A stretch of DNA of 22,414 bases from Holophagaceae bacterium UBA1801. GTDB taxonomy: Bacteria > Acidobacteriota > Holophagae > Holophagales > Holophagaceae. The translations under genes were made by a program, and so were the position numbers. The stretch spans positions 1-22,414 of the forward strand of contig DCFP01000125.1 of NCBI GenBank assembly GCA_002319925.1. The letters are read 5' to 3'. This document shows positions 13,000 through 21,370 of this stretch, piece by piece. Positions within the stretch are counted from its first letter, which is position 1. Each line of letters opens with the position of its first letter. Under the pieces are notes generated by a model. It was not told the DNA's origin. It did no database searches and saw only the letters and a program-made list of their open reading frames with translations.

Positions 13000-14481
13000 A
13001 TGGCCACCCACCCTCCCGACACACCCCTTCCCATGCTGAGGATCGACCGGCGACGGCCCGTTTCGCTGCAACAGCAGATCTACGATGGCTTGCGGGAAGG
13101 GATTCTCGGCGGCGCCCTGGAACCCGGCACGCGCCTCCTCTCCACCCGCGAATTCGCCATCCAGTTCAACCTCGCACGCATCACCGTCAACAACGCCTTC
13201 GATCAATTGAAGGCCGAAGGCTATCTCGAGGCCCGGACCGGAGATGGCACCTACGTTGCGCGGACCTTGCCCGATGATTTGACGGGTTTGTCCACCTCTT
13301 CGCGGGCTGCAGGTGAAACACTGAAAGCACCGCAGGTCTCGTCCCGCAGCCGCTTCATGACCGAGCTCTGGGAAGGCCGGGTCTACCAGCGTGTGGGTCT
13401 GCGCCCCTTCCAGCTGGATGTGCCCGCCCTCGACTGCTTTCCTCTCGACCTCTGGCGGAAACTCGAGAGCCGTCATCTGGGGCATGGCGACATTCTCAAC
13501 TTGACCTACGGCGACCCAGCGGGACACCTTCCGCTCCGGGCGGCCATCGCCACTCATCTGCGCGCCCATAGGGCCATGGACTGCGATGCCGGCCAGATCC
13601 TCATCACCCACGGCTCCCGACAGGGATTGAACCTGGCGGCACAGGTACTGATTGATGCGGGAGATCCCGTCTGGGTCGAGGATCCGGTCTGCCACGACGC
13701 CCTCACGTCCTTCCGCCTGGCCGGCGCAGGCCTGGTGCCCGTGCCCATCGATGAGGAGGGACTGAACGTCGCCCAGGGAAAACGCCTCGCTCCCCGGGCG
13801 CGGCTGGCTTACGTTTGCCCTTCCTACCATTTTCCGCTGGGCGTGACGCTCAGCCTCTCCCGGCGTCTCGCGCTGTTGGAGTGGGCGTCCCGCACGGATG
13901 CATGGATCGTGGAGGACGACTTCGACGGCGAGTACCGCTACGTGGGAAGGCCCCTTGCGAGCCTGCACGGGCTGGACCACGAAGGCCGGGTGATCTACGT
14001 GGGCACCTTCAGCCGCGCGCTTTTCCCGGGGCTCCGGTTGGGTTATCTCGTCGTCCCCAAGGGCTTGATGAAAGCCTTCACGGCCGCGCGATCGCTCATG
14101 GACCGGGGCTCATCACTGGTGTCCCAGATGACCCTCGCGGACTTCATGGAGGAGGGTCATTTCCATCGCCACCTCCGCCGCATGCGGCTCGTCAACGCCC
14201 AGCGGAGGGACGCACTGGTCTCGGACCTTCGCAAGCATCTGGGCCACGTGCTCGAAGTGGAAGCGCCGGAGGCCGGCCTTCACATCCTCTCCCGCCTCGC
14301 GACGGGCCACCGGGACACGGAACTCGCCAAGCGGGCGGCGCAAGAGGGCATCATCGTGATCCCCCTTTCGCCCTATTACCAGAAAGCGACTGCAAGCCAC
14401 GGGCTTCTGTTCGGCTTCGCAGGTTTCCACGATAAGCGGCTCCGCGAGAGCGTCCGAAGGCTTGCAGGTCTTTTTGACTAA
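13000..14481 (+). CDS. MocR-type regulator lacking the PLP lysine
   Basis: 493 residues. Residues about 20-88 are a GntR winged helix ('PVSLQQQIYDGLREGIL', 'GTRLLSTREFA', 'ITVNNAFDQLKAEGYLEARTGDGTYV'). Residues about 137-493 are an aminotransferase-like domain with 'NLTYGDPAG' (167-175), 'ITHGSRQGL' (202-210), 'VEDDFDGEYRY' (304-314) and 'YVGTFSRALFPGLRLGYLV'. The Schiff-base lysine expected in 'TFSK' is R339 (codon CGC at 14014-14016), and the Tyr usual in 'EDDYD' is F308. GabR uses K312 and Y281 at these places. The protein therefore probably cannot hold PLP as an internal aldimine and may sense another ligand. It is divergent from the reductase-transporter operon, its likely target. Its TAA overlaps the stop of the convergent GH13 gene. 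Confidence 0.9.
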   Translation: MATHPPDTPLPMLRIDRRRPVSLQQQIYDGLREGILGGALEPGTRLLSTREFAIQFNLARITVNNAFDQLKAEGYLEARTGDGTYVARTLPDDLTGLSTSSRAAGETLKAPQVSSRSRFMTELWEGRVYQRVGLRPFQLDVPALDCFPLDLWRKLESRHLGHGDILNLTYGDPAGHLPLRAAIATHLRAHRAMDCDAGQILITHGSRQGLNLAAQVLIDAGDPVWVEDPVCHDALTSFRLAGAGLVPVPIDEEGLNVAQGKRLAPRARLAYVCPSYHFPLGVTLSLSRRLALLEWASRTDAWIVEDDFDGEYRYVGRPLASLHGLDHEGRVIYVGTFSRALFPGLRLGYLVVPKGLMKAFTAARSLMDRGSSLVSQMTLADFMEEGHFHRHLRRMRLVNAQRRDALVSDLRKHLGHVLEVEAPEAGLHILSRLATGHRDTELAKRAAQEGIIVIPLSPYYQKATASHGLLFGFAGFHDKRLRESVRRLAGLFD

Positions 14482-16307
14482 TCCTGCGAGAGGATGAGCG
14501 TGGAGTAGGGCCCAATGCCCACATTGGCGCTGAAGGGCAGGCCATCCATGGGATTGGCAAAGGCCGTCGTGTCGTACCCCAGTTGATTGCCGAATTCCGC
14601 GCTATAGCCCTGCCAGTCGCTGTTGAAGCGCACGCGCCACAGGCCTTCCCGCGGAAAGCCTATGGCGTAGCTGTCGTAGCTTCGGTTCCCGAAGTTCGCG
14701 ATCACGATCACGTCATCGCCCGCACCGCCGCTCTCCCAGCGATGGAAGGCGATGACTTTGTCAGTCTGGTTGACGTGATGGACGTTGAGGTTCTGGCCGC
14801 GGAGGCCCCGTGTCGTGTTGAACCAGTTCTGGCGCAGGCGCATGAGATCTCGGTAGAGCAGGTGGATGCCCGCATAGGTATCCAGCTTCGACCAATCGAG
14901 GAGTTCCACATCCCGGAAGTAGCTGTTCTCCAGGAACTCCTGCCCCTGGAAGATCATGGGGATCCCTGGCGCGGTGAAGACCATTGCGGCACCCAGGGTC
15001 GAGCGCTTCCTGGAGTACCAGCTTCCGGCGTTGCCGGGCCAGATTTCCTCCGGCACACGCTGATGTCCGTTGGCGTCCTCATCGTGGGATTCTGTGTAGA
15101 TCACGCGACGGACCATGTCACCGTCGTAACGCTGATAGAGCGCGTCCCGAACGGCGTACATATCCCGTTCCACGTCATTAGCCACTGTGATGGCCCGGCG
15201 GATGGGATGCACGAAGGCCGCATCCCACTGGGAGCCGAAACCGGCGCCGCCCGCACCGGTGTCCTTGGTGATCCATTCGTTGTTCTGCAGATCCTCGGCG
15301 ATGGTGATCTTCCAGGGCTGGGTGGCGCGGATCTCGTTGTTGATCCACTGCAGCAGGTTCCAGCCATCGGGCAGATCGCTTCCCGGATCGTTGTTGTTCC
15401 CATTCCGATTGCGGATGTTCACTACGGAATCGAAGCGCAGGCCGTCGATGCGGTACTTGTTCAGCCAGAAGAGGGCGTTGTCGCGGATGAACTGGCGCAC
15501 CTCCGGGCGTCCGTAGTCGGGCCGCGTGCCGCCCCAGGGCGTGCGAGCCCGGTCGTTGTCGTAGAAATAGATCCCGCCATCGTGGTCGGCGCTGCTCCAG
15601 CCATCGAAGCGCCACAGATCGAGATCGCTGGGGCCGAAGTGGTTGTAGACCACATCCATGATCACGGCGATGCCCTGCAGGTGCGCGGCCTTTACGAACT
15701 GGTAGAGTCCCTGGGGTCCGCCCAGGGCCGATTCCACCGAGAAGGGTTGGGACGGGTTGTAGCCCCAGGAGTAGTCCGTGGGGAATTCCATAACTGGCAT
15801 GATCTCGATGGCGTTGATGCCCAGGTCGCGCAGGTACGGCAGCTTGGGGATGGTCTCGCTGAAGTGGCCCAGGTCCTCGCCGGGCACATCGTTGAAGGTG
15901 CCCACGTGCATCTCGTAGATCACCAGCTCGTTCCATGGAGGCATCACGAATTCGTCCCCCGTCCAGTCGAAATCGGGATCGTGGATGATGGCGTTGCCGG
16001 CGGAATTCACCACCTCGCTGGCGTATGGGTTCTTGCGCCAGAGGCGCTCGCCGGCTCCTGGCACCACGAAAAGGTACTGATCGCCGATCTTGGCGGCGGG
16101 GATCTCCACGGACCAGTAGCCGTTCCCTTCCGAGGCGAAGGGCTGGGATTCGGGATTCCACTGATTGAAGGTGCCCGCGGCGTATACCGCGCGCGCAAAG
16201 GGTGCCCAGACCCTGAAAGCGACACCACCGGGATACAGGATCGTGCCCATGCCCGGGCGAGTGGAGGGCAGCACCACGGGAAGAACGATGGTGTTATCGG
16301 AAGCCAT
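14478..16307 (-). CDS. CBM48-GH13 alpha-glucan enzyme (branching enzyme or alpha-amylase like)
   Basis: 609 residues from the ATG at 16305-16307, with AAGGAGG 5 bases upstream. Residues about 28-80 are a CBM48/isoamylase N-terminal domain ('FRVWAPFARAVYAAGTFNQW'). The GH13 barrel carries region I 'DVVYNHFG' (218-225), region II 'GLRFDS' with nucleophile D293, region III 'IAEDLQNN' with acid E338, and region IV 'TESHDE' with D409. A beta-sandwich end follows from about 515. It acts on alpha-1,4 glucan. Automated pipelines would call it a 1,4-alpha-glucan branching enzyme, but 'AEDLQNN' and 'TESHDE' differ from the GlgB pattern, so amylase-type or maltooligosyltrehalose hydrolase-like activity is possible. 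There is no signal peptide, so it is cytoplasmic. No glycogen genes are adjacent. Confidence 0.85.
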   Translation of the reverse strand: MASDNTIVLPVVLPSTRPGMGTILYPGGVAFRVWAPFARAVYAAGTFNQWNPESQPFASEGNGYWSVEIPAAKIGDQYLFVVPGAGERLWRKNPYASEVVNSAGNAIIHDPDFDWTGDEFVMPPWNELVIYEMHVGTFNDVPGEDLGHFSETIPKLPYLRDLGINAIEIMPVMEFPTDYSWGYNPSQPFSVESALGGPQGLYQFVKAAHLQGIAVIMDVVYNHFGPSDLDLWRFDGWSSADHDGGIYFYDNDRARTPWGGTRPDYGRPEVRQFIRDNALFWLNKYRIDGLRFDSVVNIRNRNGNNNDPGSDLPDGWNLLQWINNEIRATQPWKITIAEDLQNNEWITKDTGAGGAGFGSQWDAAFVHPIRRAITVANDVERDMYAVRDALYQRYDGDMVRRVIYTESHDEDANGHQRVPEEIWPGNAGSWYSRKRSTLGAAMVFTAPGIPMIFQGQEFLENSYFRDVELLDWSKLDTYAGIHLLYRDLMRLRQNWFNTTRGLRGQNLNVHHVNQTDKVIAFHRWESGGAGDDVIVIANFGNRSYDSYAIGFPREGLWRVRFNSDWQGYSAEFGNQLGYDTTAFANPMDGLPFSANVGIGPYSTLILSQD

Positions 16308-16397
16308 GGGACCCTCCTTCAGAGAGTTCAATCGAATGGTATTGTTTCGACTTTTAAATCATTTTGATGCGTGTTTTTGACAATCTTATCACAGACA

Positions 16398-16439
16398 GAA
16401 AAAGAGGCTGGATTCCTCTTTCAGAGAGGTCCTCCAGCC
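16398..16439 (-). terminator. Terminator of the gal gene cluster
   Basis: GGCTGGA (16406-16412) pairs with TCCAGCC (16433-16439), and an inner CCTCT/AGAGG pair extends the hairpin. On the minus strand a T-rich tail follows (complement of 16398-16404). It lies 28 bases past the stop of the DUF4380 gene and separates it from the GH13 gene. Confidence 0.85.
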
Positions 16440-16466
16440 AATTCCCCTATCGGCTTCGATCCCGTT

Positions 16467-17420
16467 TCAGCGCCCCGCGACGGTGCCGGGCATGTCCTGG
16501 AACACGGTGTGCAGCGCCTCATCTTCCGTGGACCAGGAGATGTCCCGGACATGGAACCAATCCTCGGCATGCTCCACGAACTCGCCGGGCGCCAGCGTCG
16601 TCATGGGTCCGAGGGATTCCACTTCGAGCATCTCGCCGTTGGTGAAGACCTCGTTGTTGCAGCCCCGATCGGGATAGACGGCGCCCTCCTGCCATCCGAA
16701 TCGCTTCAGGAAGAGCTCGCTGCCCCGTGCGTAGGCGCACCAGCCCTGGCGATTGCTCACGCCGAACTTCAGCGGGGCGGCCATCCCAGGGTCCTGCCGC
16801 AGCAAGATGAAACGGTCCCGGAACATCCACCGGGGATCGCTGAGGCGCGTGTAGGACCAGAGGGCCAGGCTCCGGGCGGGCAGGTAGGAAGGCTCACCCG
16901 CAGTGGCTTCCGATGACGTCTGGAAATCCGGATGGGGCGCGAAAGGTTCCTGGGGCACGACGGCGACGCCCCCCGGCGCCATGATCGTGATGGCCCAGGG
17001 AGCCAACTCCACGGGCCACGCACCTCGGTTGGTAAGACGGTGTACGAGCCTGAGGTGGGCTTGCGTGGAATCCAGTTGAAGCTCCATCTGCTTCTGGATT
17101 CCGGTGCCTGCCTCCACGGGCTGGGTCAAGCGGACCCGTTGGCCCTCAATCTCGAACTGGACCGGCGCATTGTCCGGAACGTAGGTCCTTGGTTTGGCTT
17201 CGGGCGCGTGCCAGAGCCGGTGCCCGCCGAAGGCATGCCATTCGCTGCCTCCACGGAGGCCTTGCTGTGCGCCCGCCTCGTGCAGCATGTTCGGGCCGCC
17301 CGCTGCGCCGAAGCGCAGAATCCGGGGTCCCACCTCGGTGGTCACCACCGCCTCCACGAGATCATTGGAAAGCCGCAGGCAGCGGTCCCATCCGGCGTAG
17401 TTCACGATTTCAATAGGCAT
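16467..17420 (-). CDS. DUF4380 / galactose mutarotase-like protein
   Basis: 317 residues from the ATG at 17418-17420; a TTG 15 bases upstream is in frame but unsupported. The sequence has the shape of the aldose 1-epimerase-like (galactose mutarotase) superfamily, DUF4380 group: 'ILRFGAAGGPNML', 'GGHRLWHAPE' (64-73), 'LTNRGAWPVELAPWAITIM', and a C-terminal acidic 'GCNNEVFTNGEMLEVESLGP'. It does not match the classic GalM signature. It is last in the galK-galT-galE cluster, 28 bases after galE, just where galM often sits, so it may interconvert galactose anomers or bind a sugar. Conserved His and Glu residues in the sugar pocket are plausible, but I cannot assign catalytic ones with certainty. 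Confidence 0.75.
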   Translation of the reverse strand: MPIEIVNYAGWDRCLRLSNDLVEAVVTTEVGPRILRFGAAGGPNMLHEAGAQQGLRGGSEWHAFGGHRLWHAPEAKPRTYVPDNAPVQFEIEGQRVRLTQPVEAGTGIQKQMELQLDSTQAHLRLVHRLTNRGAWPVELAPWAITIMAPGGVAVVPQEPFAPHPDFQTSSEATAGEPSYLPARSLALWSYTRLSDPRWMFRDRFILLRQDPGMAAPLKFGVSNRQGWCAYARGSELFLKRFGWQEGAVYPDRGCNNEVFTNGEMLEVESLGPMTTLAPGEFVEHAEDWFHVRDISWSTEDEALHTVFQDMPGTVAGR

Positions 17421-17448
17421 GGCAGCTCGATTCAATGAAGTGTTGGAT

Positions 17449-18456
17449 CTACCAGCGCGGCGCCTGGTCGGGCGTCGCGTAGCCTTGAGGGTACCGCCGC
17501 TTCCATTCCCAGGCGCTGCGGATGATGCCTTCCAGGTCGGGATGGAGCGGCGACCATCCCAGTTCTTTCTGGATCTTTTCGCTGGAAGCCACCAGCACGG
17601 CAGGGTCTCCGGGCCTTCGCGGCGATTCCTCCACGGGGATGGGGTGGCCGGTCACCTTTCGCGCTACCTCGACCACCTCGCGGACGCTGTAGCCCTTCCC
17701 GTTGCCCAGGTTGTAGGCGCGCCGCTCGCCTTCGTTCAGCGCCTTCAGCGCCAGCAGGTGCGCACCGGCGAGATCGAGCACGTGGATGTAGTCGCGGACG
17801 CAGGTGCCATCCGCCGTGGGATAGTCCGTGCCGAAGATCTTGATGGCAGCCCGGCATCCCTGGGCTACCTCCAGCACCAGTGGAATCAGATGCGTTTCCG
17901 GAGCGTGATCCTCCCCCAGCTCCAGCCCGCAGCCCGAGGCGTTGAAGTAGCGCAGGGACACGCAACCCAGGCCCTTCAAGCGGTTCATCCATTCCAGCGC
18001 GCCTTCCACCAGGAGCTTCGCGTAGCCGTAGGTGTTCGTCGGCGCCTTGGGATGCTCTTCGTCGATGGGCGTGTACTGCGGGTCTCCATAGGTTGCGGCC
18101 GTGCTGGAGAAGATGAATTTCTTCACCCCGTGGACCGTCATGCGGTCCAGGAGCATCAGGGTCCGGGCCGTGTTGTTCACGAAGAAGCGACCGGGATCCA
18201 CCATGCTTTCGCCCGCTTCGATGTAGGCTGCGAAGTGCACCACAGCATCGAAGTGCACCTGGCTGAAGGTGCGATCCAGCAAGTCAGCGTCCCCGAAATC
18301 CCCCTGGATGAAGGAAGCGAAGGGATGAATGGCCTCCCGGTGCCCCTTCTCCAGATTGTCCAGGACCGTCACGTTGTGGCCCTCGTGGACCAGCAGATCC
18401 ACCGTGTGACTGCCGATGTAGCCGGCTCCGCCGGTGACCAGGATGCGCATGCTCAT
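17449..18456 (-). CDS. galE: UDP-glucose 4-epimerase
   Basis: 335 residues, close to the 338 of E. coli GalE. The start at 18454-18456 overlaps the galT stop as ATGA; a second ATG lies 6 bases inside. The Rossmann motif 'GGAGYIGSH' (9-17), 'DNLEKGH' (33-39), 'SSTAATYG' (117-124) and the catalytic pair Y143/K147 in 'YGYAK' are all present, as is 'RYFNASG' in the substrate region. It interconverts UDP-galactose and UDP-glucose with bound NAD, the last Leloir step. Cytosolic. It is translationally coupled to galT and followed by the mutarotase-like gene. Confidence 0.97.
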   Translation of the reverse strand: MSMRILVTGGAGYIGSHTVDLLVHEGHNVTVLDNLEKGHREAIHPFASFIQGDFGDADLLDRTFSQVHFDAVVHFAAYIEAGESMVDPGRFFVNNTARTLMLLDRMTVHGVKKFIFSSTAATYGDPQYTPIDEEHPKAPTNTYGYAKLLVEGALEWMNRLKGLGCVSLRYFNASGCGLELGEDHAPETHLIPLVLEVAQGCRAAIKIFGTDYPTADGTCVRDYIHVLDLAGAHLLALKALNEGERRAYNLGNGKGYSVREVVEVARKVTGHPIPVEESPRRPGDPAVLVASSEKIQKELGWSPLHPDLEGIIRSAWEWKRRYPQGYATPDQAPRW

Positions 18457-19490
18457 TTCCCCGTCCTGTAGTGGACCTCGGACATCTCCCGCAGCCGCTC
18501 CGCGGCGCTTTCGGGCGTGATGTCCCGGCCTGGCGTGCCGAGCATTTCGTACCCCACCATGAACTTCTTCACGGTCGCACTGCGCAACAGAGGCGGATAG
18601 AAGTGCATGTGCAAGGTCCACTCCGGGTGCGGCTCCTCATCGAAGGGAGCCTGATGGAACCCCATGGAATAGGGGAAGGAGATGCCGAAGAGGTTGTCGT
18701 AGCGGGTGGTCAGCCGCTTGAGCAGATCGGCCAGGGAAGCGCGATCCGCGTCAGTCAGGTCCAGAAGCGTCCGGAAGGGTTTCATCGGCAGCACCATGGT
18801 CTCGAAGGGCCACAGCGCCCAGAAGGGCACCAGAGCCACCCAGCCGTCGTTGACCACCACGAGGCGCTCCTTCCTCTGGAGCTCGGCGATGAGGTAGTCC
18901 TCCAGCAGGCAGCGCGCATATCGCTGCAAGTACTCCCGCTGCTTCAACAACTCCTTAGCGGGTTCGTTGGGCAGGTGCTCGGTGCCCCAGATCTGGCTGT
19001 GGGGATGGGGGTTGGAACAGCCCATCATTTCGCCCTTGTTCTCGAAGACCTGGACGTAGCGGATGTCGGGGTTCGCACTCAGGGAGCGCGTTTCGTCAGT
19101 CCAGGTGCGCAGGACGGCCTCGATTTCCGCAAGACTCAATTCGGGAAGGCTCAGGTCATGCCGAGGGGAAAAGCACACAACTCGGCAGAGTCCCTTCTCG
19201 GGCTCCAGCTGGAACAGGGCATCCGGCATCAAGCCGGTGGAGCCGCTGTTGTCGGGCAGCAGCGCCGCAAAATCGTTATCGAAGGCGAATGTGTTTCCGT
19301 AGACCGGATTCTTGTATCCACCTGCCCTGCTGTTGCCAGGGCAAAGGTAGCAGGTCGGGTCGTAGGCGGGCCGCTGGTCCTGGGGCGCGGCTTCCACTTT
19401 GCCCTGCCAGGGCCGCTGGGTGCGGTGCGGACTCACCAGCACGTATTCCCCCGTGAGGGGATTCAGGCGCCGGTGGGGTTCATTGAACAT
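18453..19490 (-). CDS. galT: Galactose-1-phosphate uridylyltransferase
   Basis: 345 residues, with AAGGAG 5 bases before the ATG. It starts with the typical 'RLNPLTGEYVLVSPHR' (8-23). 'CYLCPGN' (47-53) holds a metal-binding Cys pair, and the active site is 'GCSNPHPHSQIWG' (157-169), with the nucleophile His in the HPH triplet (H164). It exchanges UMP between UDP-glucose and galactose 1-phosphate. The central gene of galK-galT-galE: 10 bases after galK and overlapping galE. Confidence 0.97.
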   Translation of the reverse strand: MFNEPHRRLNPLTGEYVLVSPHRTQRPWQGKVEAAPQDQRPAYDPTCYLCPGNSRAGGYKNPVYGNTFAFDNDFAALLPDNSGSTGLMPDALFQLEPEKGLCRVVCFSPRHDLSLPELSLAEIEAVLRTWTDETRSLSANPDIRYVQVFENKGEMMGCSNPHPHSQIWGTEHLPNEPAKELLKQREYLQRYARCLLEDYLIAELQRKERLVVVNDGWVALVPFWALWPFETMVLPMKPFRTLLDLTDADRASLADLLKRLTTRYDNLFGISFPYSMGFHQAPFDEEPHPEWTLHMHFYPPLLRSATVKKFMVGYEMLGTPGRDITPESAAERLREMSEVHYRTGK

Positions 19491-19500
19491 GACTGCTCCT

Positions 19501-20664
19501 TCAATGGCTCAGGATTTCCGTGCCTCCGCGCAGCTGGCATACATGGATCACGGGCTCCTTCCCGAGCCTCGTCCGGAAGACGGGCGCCATGCGTTCCTGG
19601 AAGGAATCCAGCGCATCAGCCTCCACGAGATTGATCGTGCAGCCGCCGAAGCCCGCACCCATCATACGGGAGCCCAGAACGCCGGGCATGGACTGCGCCG
19701 CTTCGGCGAGGATGTCCAGTTCAAGGCAGCTCACTTCATAACCATCACGCAACCCATCGTGGGTCCGGTTCATGGCCGTGCCGAAGGCGCCCATGTCCCC
19801 GCGCTCCAAGCTGGCGCAGGCATCCAGCACACGCCTGTTCTCGGCGACGACATAGGTGCAGCGCCGATAGACGGCGGGATCGAACTCTTTACGATGGGCC
19901 TCGAGCATGTCCAAAGTGGAATCCCGCAGGCTTGCCACGGCCGGATAGTGCTTCTTCAACAGGGCGACGCCCTCTTCGCACTGGGCCCGGCGGGAGTTGT
20001 ACTCGCTGCCGGTCAGGGAGCGTCGCACCTGGCTATCGCACAGCACGATGCGGATGTCATCCCGTTCGAAGGGCACGTATTCGTAGTTCAGATTGCGGCA
20101 GTCCAATTTGATCAGCTTCTTCTCGCGCCCCAGGATCGAGGCGAAGGGATCCATGATCCCGCAGTTGACGCCCACGAAGCGGTTCTCGGAACGCTGCGAC
20201 AATTTGGCCAGGGCCACGCGATCCAGGCCGAAGCCGTGCAGCTCGTTCAGCCCGAAGGCGAAGCCCCCTTCCAGAGCCGCACTGCTGGACAATCCACAGC
20301 CGATGGGCACATCGCCGCTGAAGACGCAGTCCACGCCCCGGACCTCCATGTCCAGTTCCTGGAATTCCTTCAAGACACCGAGCAGGTAGTTCGGCCAATC
20401 GGATTCCGCAGGGCGGATGTTCTTGGAAGAACCGCTGTAGGCGCCATGCTTGTCCAGGGACAGGAACCGGATCATCGAGTCGTTCCGGAGCCCGATCGCC
20501 AGGTAGATGGACCGGTCCACGGAGGCCGGGAGCACGAAGCCCAGATTGTGGTCCGTGTGCTCGCCGATGAGGTTCACGCGCCCCGGCGAACGCACGACCA
20601 TGGCCGGCGATCCAAAGCTTTCGCTAAACGCGGACAGGACGCGTTCGGAACAGGTGCTGTTCAA
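19501..20664 (-). CDS. galK: Galactokinase
   Basis: 387 residues with a TTG start (20662-20664). GGAG lies 6 bases upstream, and this start puts the signature 'GRVNLIGEHTDH' (28-39) at its usual distance from the N-terminus; the first internal Met would remove part of the fold. The GHMP ATP loop 'PIGCGLSSSAAL' and the C-terminal 'GSRMMGAGFGGC' are intact. It phosphorylates galactose at C1 with ATP. First intact gal gene, 18 bases downstream of the broken permease and on the same strand as araA-araD. Confidence 0.96.
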   Translation of the reverse strand: MNSTCSERVLSAFSESFGSPAMVVRSPGRVNLIGEHTDHNLGFVLPASVDRSIYLAIGLRNDSMIRFLSLDKHGAYSGSSKNIRPAESDWPNYLLGVLKEFQELDMEVRGVDCVFSGDVPIGCGLSSSAALEGGFAFGLNELHGFGLDRVALAKLSQRSENRFVGVNCGIMDPFASILGREKKLIKLDCRNLNYEYVPFERDDIRIVLCDSQVRRSLTGSEYNSRRAQCEEGVALLKKHYPAVASLRDSTLDMLEAHRKEFDPAVYRRCTYVVAENRRVLDACASLERGDMGAFGTAMNRTHDGLRDGYEVSCLELDILAEAAQSMPGVLGSRMMGAGFGGCTINLVEADALDSFQERMAPVFRTRLGKEPVIHVCQLRGGTEILSH

Positions 20665-20682
20665 GAGATTCTCCGAGGGTTG

Positions 20683-21175
20683 CTACTTCTTGGTGAGGTA
20701 CTTGCGGGTATCGATGGCCACGGCGGCGAGGATGATGGCGCCCTTGACGACCAGCTGGAGGTAGGGGGACATCCCGATGAAGGTCAGGCCATAGTTGATG
20801 ACCGAGAAGATGAGGACGCCGATGAGCATGCCCAGCACGGTGCCGATGCCACCCGAGGTCGAGACGCCACCCACCACGCAGGCGGCAATGGCATCGAGTT
20901 CGTACATGTTGCCGTAGTTGTTGGTGGCGCCGCCGGTACGCGCGGCTTCCAGGCATCCGGCTAGGTCGTAGAGCAGGCCCGCGAAGGCGTAGACGTACAT
21001 CAGGTTCTTGGCCACACTGACGCCGGAAACCTTGGCCGCCTCGGGGTTGCCGCCGATGGCGTAGATGTTCTTGCCGAAACGAGTCTTGTTGTGGAGCACC
21101 CACACGAAGGCCGAGATGGCGAGGGCGATGAGGACGATGTAGGGAATCGAATACTTTCCTTCCGCGCCGATCTGT
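20683..21175 (-). pseudogene. Sugar ABC transporter permease, C-terminal half only (MglC-like)
   Basis: About 160 residues survive, matching the C-terminal half of MglC-type permeases (about 336 residues in E. coli): 'KTRFGKNIYAIGGNPEAAKVSG', 'ATNNYGNMYELDAIAACVVGG', 'VINYGLTFIGMSPY' and the 'AVAIDTRKYLTKK' end. The frame runs about 17 bases past the junction to a TTG at 21190-21192, but that part is antisense to a regulator fragment and a stop lies just beyond. There is no ribosome site for a shortened product. The full gene would form the membrane channel of a galactose/methyl-galactoside importer, fitting its place just upstream of galK. The ATPase and binding-protein genes that normally precede it are missing. 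Confidence 0.82.
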
Positions 21176-21370
21176 ATCAACGCCCGGCTCAAGCGCGCCC
21201 ATCAGCTCCTGGTCGAATCGGACCTTCCGCTCATCGAAGTGAGCGAGCGGGCCGGATTCAAGCACCAGGAATACCTGGGCGCCACCTTCAACGCCCATTA
21301 CGGCCGAACGCCCGCAGAGTTCCGCAGGGAAGCGCGGCTGTCGGGACCTTTTTACTCTCATTTCGGATGA
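21176..21370 (+). pseudogene. XylR/AraC-type regulator, C-terminal fragment
   Basis: In the frame starting at 21176 the plus strand encodes about 64 residues ending at TGA 21368-21370. They match the second half of an AraC-family DNA-binding domain: 'INARLKRAHQLLVESDLPLI', 'EVSERAGFKHQEYLGATF', then 'YGRTPAEFRREARL'. 'GFKHQEYLGATF' is close to XylR-type sugar regulators. The first helix-turn-helix and the whole sensor domain are absent; sequence to the left belongs to the permease on the other strand. The last 13 bases overlap the end of araD. The intact gene would have been divergent from the sugar transport operon and may have regulated it. Confidence 0.78.

Noticed and set aside
14583..16367. 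594-codon plus-strand ORF opposite the GH13 gene
   Set aside because: It is antisense to a gene with full catalytic motifs and its translation has no domain; such long shadows arise in GC-rich DNA.
19399..20964. 521-codon plus-strand ORF opposite galT and galK
   Set aside because: His/Gln/Asp-rich translation without motifs, and both opposite genes are unmistakable.
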